NCBI GenBank assembly: GCA_963680875.1
Contig: OY804577.1
Coordinates: 101,939,906-102,003,905 of the forward strand
Length of the DNA: 64,000 nt
Source: Bathymodiolus brooksi
Taxonomy: Eukaryota; Mollusca; Bivalvia; Mytilida; Modiolidae
Direction: 5' to 3'
Below the pieces are notes generated by a model, which saw only the letters and a program-made list of their open reading frames with translations, made no database searches and had not been told where the DNA came from. Within the stretch, counting starts at the first letter, position 1, and each line of letters opens with the position of its first letter. Below, piece after piece: positions 10,618 to 22,100 of this stretch. A program made the position numbers and the translations under genes.

Positions 10618-11289
10618 AGCTACGAGATCTTGCATAAATGTGAAGAGACTTCTAATTGACCAGATTATGCCTTTAAAATATGAGTGACTACGATCATTTT
10701 CTAAATAATAATTCAAATCGATCGAACTGACAAAAAAATTCACACACCTTTGCTCCATTTTCACGAATGTTTAGGAAATTCGAGAAATTTAGGCTAATTA
10801 TACTTATACAAATCAAAAGAAGTGTTATAATAGATCCGAATGGAAATAACTTTTCCTTGGAAATCGTAAGTTAAGTTAATTTTAAATGCTGATTTCTTAC
10901 CCGGCATAGAGGATTTTCCGGAAGTGAAATACAAAAAAACCGTGGTGTCGGTGTTGCTTTTACCGTGGTGCCAGCGTAAATACCGGGATCCTGCGTTTTC
11001 GGTTGTCCACGGTGATATACATATATCGGAATGGGTACCTTGCACATTTGTACACAGTTAAGCCGACAAGTATATACCTGGTACCCTGAATAAGGGTAAA
11101 TCCCTTAATAGGGCTAAAGGGGGAGTACTAAAGGATGGGGAAAAGAAACAAACAGGAGTTAAGGGTGGAAAAGAGGGAGGGGAAGGTAAGGGTTAAGGTA
11201 AGTGTTAAAGGGTACAAGACAGAGGGGGGCGCCCCCCCCTAAAATTGGAAAAAATAATATTTTTTGGCGTAAAATCGTGAATTTTTTTA
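10618..11289. other. Unassigned stretch
   Basis: No ORF of interest. Purine-rich GGGTAAAGG-type low complexity lies near 11090-11230. Confidence 0.45.
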
Positions 11290-11442
11290 GAAATATACCA
11301 TGCTTGTAAGTGGTATTTGCCAAAAAATACTGGTTGAGAGACTGGACAAATTTTCCGAGCCGATAGGCGAAGGATATTTGTCTAGTCTCGAAACCAGCAT
11401 TTTTTGGCAAATACCACTTAAAAGCATGGTATATTTCTATAA
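11290..11442. repeat. Foldback hairpin element
   Basis: 11290-11342 pairs with 11387-11442 (shared GGTATTTGCCAAAAAATAC and ATATACCATGC). The core resembles the hairpins at 25616-25727 and 43175-43314, which suggests one foldback family. Confidence 0.65.
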
Positions 11443-11520
11443 TTCCACCGAATATGTGGTTATCATTACCTGAAGATAAATCCCGAGAGCATCGGAATGT
11501 AAAATACTACTATTTTTAAT

Positions 11521-11706
11521 ACGGCAGCTGGACCTAGAAACAAAAGTTAGTAGAACGAGAGAGTTGTAACACGAAATGTTGTAAAATATGGATAAATGGT
11601 TCAAATATATACTTCCATACAAAGATCCATACCATAATAGCGGGAGGGAACAAATGAGGAAAAAGGGGGGGGGGGTCCGGAATTCGAGTGCCTGTGGTAT
11701 TCACAG
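11521..11706 (+). repeat. Module copy 2 with ORF starting MDKWFKYILPYKD
   Basis: A direct repeat of 2627-2808 with a few substitutions and an expanded G tract (11665-11675) that shifts the downstream frame. It is followed immediately by a Mutator-like TIR arm. Confidence 0.55.
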
Positions 11707-11713
11707 TGTTTGG

Positions 11714-11958
11714 TAGTCCGAGATTCCTCTGCCGTCCGACGGCTTTTATGGACTTGCTGTAGCCGTGGGACGCCAGAGAGCTCTACATACGCAAAACAGC
11801 GGATTTTCCCTCCAACTCTGGGTCAGCACATTTCCACGTTTCGTGGCTATTTGATTTTATTTTCTATCAGAAACCCTTATATAAATCGCTTCACCAATCA
11901 TTTTTCTATTCATTCATAACCATCTTACCCTACGAAAGTGGTGTTACACTCCATTACA
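11714..11958. mobile_element. Solo TIR arm of the Mutator-like family found at 37719
   Basis: This matches the left TIR of the element at 37719-38846 over nearly its whole 245 bp, starting TAGTCCGAGATTCCTCT and ending TTACACTCCATTACA. A partner arm is not visible nearby, so it is either a solo end or one end of a composite with the following ORF module. Confidence 0.7.
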
Positions 11959-11965
11959 TTTCCAG

Positions 11966-12340
11966 CCTCACTATTTGGATGTCGATACCATATTTGGCGA
12001 TTTGAGGCGTGAATGTTTACATCAGCCGTATAAACAAGTAGTAAGAAATACCCTATTTAGAAAAGCCCCGCCTTCCGTAGTTTCCGGTTATGGCAAACGA
12101 TCGATAAATTTGAACAAGGTTGTTGCTACCTTTGAAAAGCATATATTTCTCAGCCAAACCGATTTAACAAGGACTGGGATCATCAGTAATAGTTATAATG
12201 AAATGTTTGAAGCGTAAATAGTGAGTTTTTATGTTTCAACTGCAACTTTTCTGTTGTGACGAATGGGACCGCGTTGTAGCTCTGCCGAGACGCAAGTTTG
12301 TCACAGAAGCTACATTATTGCAGCTACAGTAACCCCTATA
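11966..12340 (+). repeat. Module copy 2 with ORF (80 codons, ends NSYNEMFEA)
   Basis: The longer of the two copies of this module. The open frame 11975-12217 (DVDTIFGDLRRECLHQPYKQ and onward) ends at the same stop as copy 1 (112-480, inverted). It is probably a 3' exon relic of an unknown gene mobilised by a transposon. Confidence 0.5.
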
Positions 12341-12369
12341 GTAGTTGTACAAGTTAGATACATTATTAT

Positions 12370-12498
12370 TGAAACAAAAGAAGTTGCTCGTATTGGATAT
12401 AACGAGTTTCTTTTTCCTACGCACCTCGGCCTTCACCTGAGTACTCATGCGGAAAAAGAAACCCGTTATATCCAATACGGGCCGCTTCTTTTGTTTCA
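12370..12498. repeat. Foldback hairpin (48-bp arms)
   Basis: 12370-12417 is the inverted complement of 12451-12498 with a few mismatches (core GTATTGGATATAACG); the loop is about 33 bp. Confidence 0.7.
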
Positions 12499-12796
12499 CT
12501 GAATAGTACTGTATCTTATACATAACCGTGATAATCCCTCAAGGCAAATGAAATAATCAAACATAATTGAAATTGGAAAGGCGCGTGCCACTGACTGAAA
12601 TATTTATTGCCTTTATTTATTGCATATTGGTCTTGTTTGCAAATTAAGATGGCAAATATTTTTCTAATAATTGTAAGATCAATTTTATTTTATTCACTTA
12701 CAGAAACTAATAAGGTCGATTTCATATTTTAGGCATTACTCAGACAGAATAGACAGATGGTGCGGGATCTTCATATACAAATCCATCTATATACTG

Positions 12797-12902
12797 TAGT
12801 CCGAGTTTGTAATGGTCCGAGTTTGTTATGGTCCGAGTTTGTGGAGTCCGATTTTGTTATGGTCCGAGTTTGTCATGGTCCGAGTTTGTTATGGTCCGAG
12901 AT
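12797..12902 (+). repeat. Short tandem repeat ATGGTCCGAGTTTGTT, upstream of REXO2
   Basis: Six or so imperfect copies of a 16-bp unit with core GGTCCGAGTTTGT, ending about 260 bp before the first REXO2 ATG. It could be part of the promoter region, but nothing shows regulatory activity. The rest of 12500-13160 has no other feature I can support. Confidence 0.6.
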
Positions 12903-13160
12903 GTCATCTGAATACATTTTTTCTTTCATCATATAAATATCTATTTTGAACAAAAATTAAAGCATTCAAATAACAAAATTATGTAATATTCGAAAGCCCA
13001 TTTACTCATCATATAGAAATACTACACAATTAACAGAATGAAGAGCTTTTGAATCGGATCAATATGATTTGTAAAAGGTCTACTTTCGATTTTAAAACAG
13101 TAAGTACTTTCCAGATGTTGACTGCGGAACCTCTCTTGAAACATCGATTGCTTGTGAATA

Positions 13161-16100
13161 ATGAACCGCATTCCCGCCAATATCTGTCGACAGTTTAGAA
13201 GAATGGCATCAAATGGTGGAGATTTGTCACCTGCAAAGAAACCAAGATTGATAAATGACGACAAGAGTAAAAGATTTGTATGGGTTGACTTGGAGGTGTG
13301 TGTATACACGTGGTGAAGTATATTTAAGAAACGCACAGTGCGCTCTACTCTAGTCTAAAACCCATGTGCTCTAATTTCTAAATTAGATAAATGTCATTCA
13401 CAGATCTGTGTTTTATTCCACAGGGGTTAGGTGCGTCCGAAAAAAAAAAAAAATAAAAAAAATACTATATAATACTACAAGGGGGCGAACTCACTTGCTC
13501 CCATTTTTTTAAGTCGTCGTATTAAATTGATCGTAACTTCGGAACGCCTTAATATTTTCAAACAATGTTTCCACCAGTCGAAAGTCAAGTAATTTTCCTT
13601 TCCAAAGAGACCCCAATTGTTAGTGTAGGCCTCCGAACTGCTGAGGTATCATACACGAACCAAAACAAAACGGCGTGAAAATCCGAAGTCGTACAAACGC
13701 TGGGATGACCACTTCCCATCTGTGTACAGACTTTCCCATGTGTAAACGAGTCATTTTGACTAGCTAAATACTTTCATCCATTCAAATTATGATAAAATTT
13801 CTTACCTTACGCCAATTTATATGTCCTTTAAGTCTGTTTTTGAAAGAAATCCCATTTGCATCCTTGACAAACGCCATAGACGTGAAAATTGAGAGAGTTC
13901 TAACGGGCTTTTTAATTGGCTGAGAGAGTTCTAACGGGCTTTTTGATTGGCTGAACAATCTGTTTCAGCCAATTAAAAAGCCCGTTAGAACTCTCTCAAT
14001 TTTCACGTCTATGGCGTTTGTCAAGGATGCAAATGGGATTTCTTTCAAAAACAGACTTAAAGGACATATAAATTGGCGTAAGGTAAGAAATTTTATCATA
14101 ATTTGAATGGATGAAAGTATTTAGCTAGTCAAAATGACTCGTTTACGCATGGGAAAGTCTGTACACAGATGGGAAGTGGTCATCCCAGCGTTTGTACGAC
14201 TTCGGATTTTCACGCCGTTTTGTTTTGGTTCGTGTATGATACCTCAGCAGTTCGGAGGCCTACACTAACAATTGGGGTCTCTTTGGAAAGAAAAATTACT
14301 TGACTTTCGACTGGTGGAAACATTTTTTGAAAATATTAAGGCGTTCCGAAGTTACGATCAATTTAATACGACGACTTAAAAAAATGGGAGCAAGTGAGTT
14401 CGCCCCCTTGTAGTATTATATAGTATTTTTTTTTTTTTTTTTTTTTCGGACGCACCTAGCCCCTGTGTTTTATTCCTGACAATCCTGTTCAGTTGAAGTT
14501 GACTCTGTCAGTTCTTTGACTTTGTGAAAAAGTACACTACTAATTAATTCCATATCATCAGATTTGTTTTCTCCTATTGACTCTTATTTTCTTATTTATC
14601 GTCTTTTTAAACCAGTTCGATCTGAACCTCTTCATGATAACAACAGAAAATTCCTCCATATTCCGTTTGCTAACAAAGGAATCGATGCTATTAACATCAG
14701 CAACATTCTTAATAGAAAAGAGGTCGTAAAAGAAATTCCACCATATTTCAAAAATCAATCTGTTCCCATTGTCTCCTATAGTTACACTAACAGCATTGGC
14801 CGTAAAATTTTCAACTACAAAGAAGCATTGCAAGATATTAACATAGAAGAGTACCTTAAGAACCCTCTGACTTGTGACTGCTCCCACTCTCCTTTTCAAT
14901 ACAACCCATCTGGACATGTAATCACTGGTGATCTGAATATCATTCAACATGAGAGTCTCCGAAAGGTGATTTCTCATGGTCCTAAATTCAGAGAACCTCA
15001 ACACATCAATTGGAAACATAATTTCAAGATAATTATGGATGCTGTTGAAGATTATGCCAGAAGGTGGATAAAGAGAGAAGTAGACCAAGATCCTGAGTTA
15101 GAGTCCTTGTCAGACTGGGTTAGAACAATTAGGTCTCTAGTACAAGGTCGGATTCACAAACTCAAAAATTGTGTTAATAGTCGACCTAAGTCTGTATTTA
15201 AAGACCAAGAAGCTGTTAAGTGTCTTTCCTCTCTTCATGACAAATATGTTATCGTTCCTGCGGACAAGGCTTCCAACAATATCGTGTTTGTATGTAAATC
15301 ATATTACTTCGAATGCCTAATCAAGGAATTAGGTATAAATAGCAACACCTCTAGTAATACCACATACAAACCAACTTCGTTCGACAAAGATGAAATCCTA
15401 GCTAACCACAGATCATTCATGACCTCTTTAAACATTCCCTCTGGTAAAAAGTCTGAGGATTTACCCTATTTATATTGGATACCTAAACTCCATAAGACAC
15501 CATACAAAGAAAGGTACATAGCGGGATCATCAACTTGTTCGACGAAAGAATTGTCTATTCACCTAACAAAGATTCTGTCTGCAGTAAAAGAGGGACAACA
15601 GATATATTGTGAAACTGTTTACTCGCGTAGTGGCATAAATCACATGTGGATTTTGAAAAACTCTAAAGATCTTTTGGATAACCTGAAATCAAGATCTTTC
15701 TCTCAGGTATCCTCCATCAAAACCTTTGATTTTTCAACTCTATATACCACCCTACCGCATGACAAATTAAAAACCCGCTTAAAAGAAACAATTCATAAAG
15801 CTTTTAGTCATAGAAACTATGGCTCAAAATTTGTTGTGTTAGGCTACAATTCCACATATTTTTCAAACAAAATTCATAAAGGTAAAACATGCTACTCCGA
15901 GGAACAAGTGATCAGTATGCTGGAGTTCCTCATCGATAACATATTTGTCTCCTTTGGAGGGACACTGTTTCAGCAGGTCGTCCGCATACCAATGGGTACG
16001 AATTGTGCCCCTCTTCTAGCCGATTTATTTTTATACTCATATGAGTCGGAGTTTCTTCAAAAGCTTGTAAAAGATAAGAAGATTCATGAGGCTAGAGCCT

Positions 16101-19100
16101 TTAATTTCACATACAGGTATATTGATGACGTTTTATCTATCAATAATTCTAGATTTGCAGAATTTCTTCCATTGATATATCCTCCAGAGCTGGAAGTTAA
16201 AGAGACCACCGATACAGCTTCGTCCGCATCATTTTTGGACTTATACCTCGAATTTGACGACAGTGGTCAACTCAGTACTAAAATTTATGATAAGCGGGAC
16301 GACTTCAATTTTAAAATCATAAATTTTCCAAATATGTGCAGCAATATACCAGCTTCTCCTGCATATGGTGTTTACATCTCGCAATTGATTCGCTATGCAA
16401 GGGGCAGTAGCAATTATTCTGATTTCCTGAAACGTCATCTTCATCTGAGAAACAGGCTACTGGACCAGGGCTATAAAAAGATTCGCCTTATTCGATCTCT
16501 TAAAAAGTTTATATTCCGATACCAATATCTTGTCGAAATATATCCCGTCTCTGCAGAAAAAATTATAAGCGATGCATTTTCATATAGTGAAAATGTATAA
16601 AGATAAAGAGTCAAATATGTCAAGAATTTTTTTTTGTCAATGTGTGACGTAAAAATATTTTTGACATTTACGTCACCGAATATGGTACTGCTTTGACAAC
16701 TATTTTACCTATTTTGTTCCTGTATTTAAATACTGTTACAGTGACAGCCGGAACCTTTGAACTGTAATGAGAGCGGGAGGTTTGGCGCCTTAAAATCTGA
16801 TTCAACCCACCATTTCTTTAGAAATGCATGTACCAAGTCAGGGTCATTACGGTTTTCACAGTTTTCCGGTTGTTGACTGATTTTGTCTGTTTATATAATT
16901 ATGAGTTTTGACTTTCCCTTTGTAAGATTGTTCGGAGTTCGGTAATTTTGTTATTACCTTTATTTCTTACCATATTGACTTGTGTAATTACTTTATATGC
17001 ATTGAGTCGAGTGCTTGTGGTGTCAATCACATGGCCTTGTTCAAGTTGTTGAGTATCCATGCATGTGTATATACATGAATAGTAACATATGGGATAGTCA
17101 AGAAGGCCCTGTGGTTTCATTCTGCATTTTCAATAAAGATAGGATATTCCTCTCCCTAACATCAATTATTGCTACTAAGGTGGTGTTGTTTTGGGAGTAA
17201 TCTTGGTTGCATCACTATCATTAACTGATGAAGCTATCTCTCCATCTGCCAGTATCTAGTGCTTTCTCTATTATTTCTTAATTCTGGTGGCATTGTACAA
17301 TATATTTAAATGATGATTAAGGCCATCGTTTCTCTTTTATAGAACTAATATGACAACTTTTTTCATGAAGATTAAATATATCATGTATTAAGTTCAAGAT
17401 TAGGACTTGCCGTTCTTTTAACAATGTAGCTTGCATGTAGTTATTTCGCATGATTACATTATTTCACTAGGAGGGAAGGGACATTTATTGAAGTGCCTGT
17501 ACTAAGCCATGAGTGGTCATGTATATTGGTATCAGGTTGATCCGGCCCCAAACCAGTTCCGGCCCCAAGTCGTTTCGGCCCTACTATAAATATTACGTTA
17601 TAAACTAGCAAACCTGAACGTCAAACAGAAAGTGTGTTCCGAATGATAAGCGGGAGATAACTAGTTTCCACAGGAGTCACAATCTAGAGCTTGCTGCCGC
17701 AGTCTGACAGTTTGTGGAACACACTACACTTGGGTAAGACATCATGGAAGGAATGAATGAAAGCTGTAGTCATAGTTCCTTTTTAGCTCACCTGACCCAA
17801 AGGGTCATGTGAGGTATTGCCATCACTTGGCGTCCGTCGTCCGTCCGTTAACTTTTCATATTTTAATCTACTCCTCTGAAACAACTGGACCAAATTGAAC
17901 CAAACTTGGCAGAAAGCATCTATATAAGGTCCTCTATAAAGTTTCTTCATTTCGTCCCATTCCGCCAACAAATATGGCCGCCAAGGGCAATTCTTGTTTC
18001 TGATTGGCTAATGTTAAAAAAATCTTCTCCTCTGAAACTGCTTGGCCAAATGGAGCCAAACTTGACAGGAAGCATCTATGTAAGATCCTCTATAAAACTT
18101 CTTCATTTAATTCCATTCGGCCAACAAACATGGCTGCTGTTACTAAAAATAGAACATAGGGTAAAATTGCACATTTTTGGTAACAACTCAAAAACCGTTA
18201 ATAATATCAGAAATCTGACATGTGTAAAAATGATCAGCACATGAAGATCTAACTACCCTGAAATTTTGAAGAAAATCTGATTACCTATCTTGGAGTTATT
18301 GCCCTTTTTTCGTCAAATTTTCAAAATTTTAATACTTTTCGTTTTTTATTTCAAAAACTATAAGAGATAGACGTTAAGTTTAAACAGCAAACATGTGCAG
18401 CATGTCAAGATCTACATGCCCTGCAATTTTGAAGTAAATCTGAATACCCGTCTAGGAGTTATTGCCCTTTTTTATTTTTTATTTTTTTAATTTAAACATT
18501 TTTGTCAGATATTTCAAAAACTATTAGAGATAAAAGTTAAGTTTAAATTGCAAACATGTGCAGCATATTAAGATCTACCTACCCTGTAATTTTGAAGTTA
18601 ATTTGAGTACCCAATTTGGAGTTATTGCCCTTTTTTTCGTCAAATTTTCAAAATGTTAATACCTTTTGTCCTTTATTTCAAAAACTATAAGAGATAGATG
18701 TTAAGTTTAAACAGCAAACATGTTCAGCATGTCAAGATCAACCTAGCCTACAATTTTAAAGTAAATCTGATTACCCATCTTGAAGTTATTGCCCTTTTTT
18801 CATCAAATTTTAAAAATGTTAATACTTTTCATCCTTTATTTCAAAAACTATAAGAGATAGATGTTGAGTGTAAACTGAAAATATGTTCAGCTTGTCAAGA
18901 TCTACATGCCCTGCAATTTTGAAGTAAATCTGATTACCCGTCTAGGAGTTATTCCCCTTTTTTCATCATTTTTTAGCTCACCTGACCCAAAGGGCCATGT
19001 GAGGTATTGCCATCACTTGGCGTCCGTCGTCCGTCCGTTAACTTTTTCATATTTTAATCTTCTCCTCTGAAACAACTTGGCCAAATGGAACCAAACTTGG

Positions 19101-22100
19101 CAGTAAGCATCTATGTAAGGTCCTCTATAAAGTTTCTCCATTTCGTTCCATTTGGCCTATAAACATGGCCGCCAAGAATAATTTTTTTTTCTGATTGGCT
19201 AATGTTAAAAAATCTTCTCCTCTGAAACAGCTTGGCCAAATGGAGCCAAACTTGGCATAGATGGTCCCTGGGTGTGTCCCATTTAAAATTGTGTCCGACA
19301 GCCCCACCCTCCATTCAAGATGGCTGCTGTTTTATAAGGTAATGATTATCTCCCTTTGAAATTTGCTTCAGTATCATTCTATTGTCAGGTGAGCGATACA
19401 GGCTCAGTGGGCTGAGCCTCTAGTTTATAGCCACAACGCGGCAGAACAAAGACTTTCAAATTTCTCACACCCTAAAATTAGCTTGGGTTTCGAGCTCTTG
19501 TATGTTTTTACTATACTTGATTTTATAAATTGTTAAAATTAATTGGCGATATCAAACAATAAAATTAGCTTGGGTGTAGCTTAATTTAGAGTACAATCAA
19601 AGATAACGAGTACATTGATTTCTTGATTACACACAAACAATTCTAATGTGAATTTTTAAAATTAAAATCGATCAAAAACATTTTGAAATGATAAACACTT
19701 GTGTATTTCAGTTCAAAAGTATCTAATTTCAAATGGGGCCAAATCGACTTTTAAGTTAGGGCCGGATCGACTTGGGCCGGAATGACCTGAGCCGAATCGA
19801 CTTGGGGCCGGAACGACCTGAAACCATGTATATTTATGTTAGGGGTATTGATTTTGCCCTTGTCTCTACTTTTTAACAATTAGATTTCGGAACTGTTTGG
19901 ATAGTGTCATATTTCTTTTTTTTTCATATTATTTCCTTTGCTAAATAATATCAAAGATAATTTTTTACCCAGAACAATTTCGGAATCAGTTCAAGTTATT
20001 TGCGATGAAATTTGTTATACAGTTTTTCAGTAGGTACCACTTTGACCAATTTGCTGTTTTGTGGAGTCTGACCTTAACCACTGATAATGGTACAAAACAT
20101 TGGTGGTCACATGCTGATGCATTCTATCCAGGGGTATGAACCCTGGTACCTACTTTCCTGTCAAAAAATAAGGACAGAAAGTTGAGAGTAAAAATGAAGA
20201 AAAGCGTTTCATATAACTTTTTGAGTATGATTTTCATATTCATACTCCAAAATAAACCTTTTCTGACTGGTACCTGATTCATTTAGAGTGAGCGAAATGG
20301 CAACAGTATAAGCATATTAAAATGAATAGAACAATGCTTGATTCTGCTCTTTTCAGAAAATTTGGCATACATGTAGTAGGATTAACACAATATGCATACA
20401 GTGTCTAAAAAATTTATTTTATTAAATATTTGCAATCTCTGAGAAACTTACCAAAGACTCTCTTCCCGCTTCCTATTTCTTAAGATCTTACGAATGAATT
20501 GCATATTTTCCTACAATATACATATGTTGTATGTTTATATTACAACAATATAGAATTTTAAGGAATCGACATGTAATTCTTTTTAACATGGAGTAATCTT
20601 TGGATTCAGTTAAAACAATTTACAAAGTTCTTACTTCAGTTAGGTGAAAGGTTTGATATATGGACTATAACATTGTTACAGTAGACTAATTCAGTTGTAA
20701 AATTTTATCTCCATGTTTGATTTATATAGAAAACTGTATGATTTTCAGATGTCTGGTCTAGATATTGAAAAAGAACACATTTTAGAGATGGCATGTTTAG
20801 TTACAGATACAGACTTGAATATAGTTGCTGAGGTCTGTATTTAAAAATCAGAATAATAAGGAGGGAGGCATATTATACAATGTGACATGTTAGTTAAATT
20901 AGCCTGAGATATAATTAATTTTACCAATAAAAATATAGGGAATATCCAACACATAGCATCAAATGAAAATTGATTGATTATTTCTAAACATCCAGTGAGC
21001 AGTATTTCAAGTTCAACAATCTATAAAACCTATATAGAAATGAGGGAGGGGATGAGTCAACCAGGACAACATCTTTTGGCTGTCTCTAGAAAAGTGGAGA
21101 TTTAGGTTGGGACAAAAATGTAGTCATCTACAGCAGCTACTATGTTCCTACTATTTTTCGTTTTCTTCAAAAGAGGTCTTTAACATGCATGGAGCATTGT
21201 ATTCTCAAACCATGTTACCCACTTACTATGGTCCACGGTCAGGTTGACATAACCTACCTATCAAGAGGACTCCCCCTATCTTTCACCTGCAGATAATTTG
21301 ATGGGCTTTTTAATTTGTGTATTTGAGTCACGAGAACCTTCAACAGTACCCAGGCATCAAATGAAGACAAAAAGTTTATAAATAAATAGAGTTTGGATAA
21401 ATAAAACATTTTCAATCATGATTTTGATAAAGAAGCAAACAAATTTTTAGTGAGCTATTGCCTTTACATGGTGTCGCTCTCTGTCTGTCCGTCCTTCCTT
21501 CTGGGTAAGGTATTTCAAAGATCTCTTATTCCACTGGGCGTAAGTTGGTCTGAATCATTCTTACTGGGTGTAGTATATGATATGACATTTTAGCAATGGA
21601 TTGGAATCTGATATTGTTATATGGAAAACAATAATGAATGCTACTTGAATGCATGTATTTTGTCTTTTCACAAGTTGACGATTATCAATATACTTTTTTA
21701 CAGGGTCCTAACTTGGTAATCAACCAGCCAGATGAAGTATTGAATAATATGGGAGAATGGTGTACACAACATCATGGTGAGGTAAGGTAACCAAATATTA
21801 ACTGGGGCCATCGTGATCGTATGGTCATGGTAAGGTAAGGTAACCAAATATTAACTGGGGCCGTCGTGATCGTATGGTATTTGGATTTACAATTACCTAT
21901 GCAATCATGCCTATCACCACTAACATTGTGAGTTCGAATCCTGCTCAGGCGAGGTGCACTCGAAACAACATTATGTGATAAAGTTTGTCAATGAATTGCG
22001 ACAGGGCGGTGGTTTTCTCCGTGTACTCTGGTTTCCTACACCAATTAAAATGACCGCCACGATATAACTGAAATATTGTCGAATGTGGTGTTAAGCACCC

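Noticed and set aside
14564..14566. TTG at 14564 as the start of the Penelope-like ORF
   Set aside because: TTG is not a normal start in animal nuclear genes; the frame opens at 14528 after a TGA and has no local ATG, so the start is unknown.
17200..17260. Hammerhead ribozyme near CTGATGAAGC downstream of the Penelope-like ORF
   Set aside because: The required GAAA after stem II and the flanking helices are not seen, although such ribozymes are known in Penelope-like elements.
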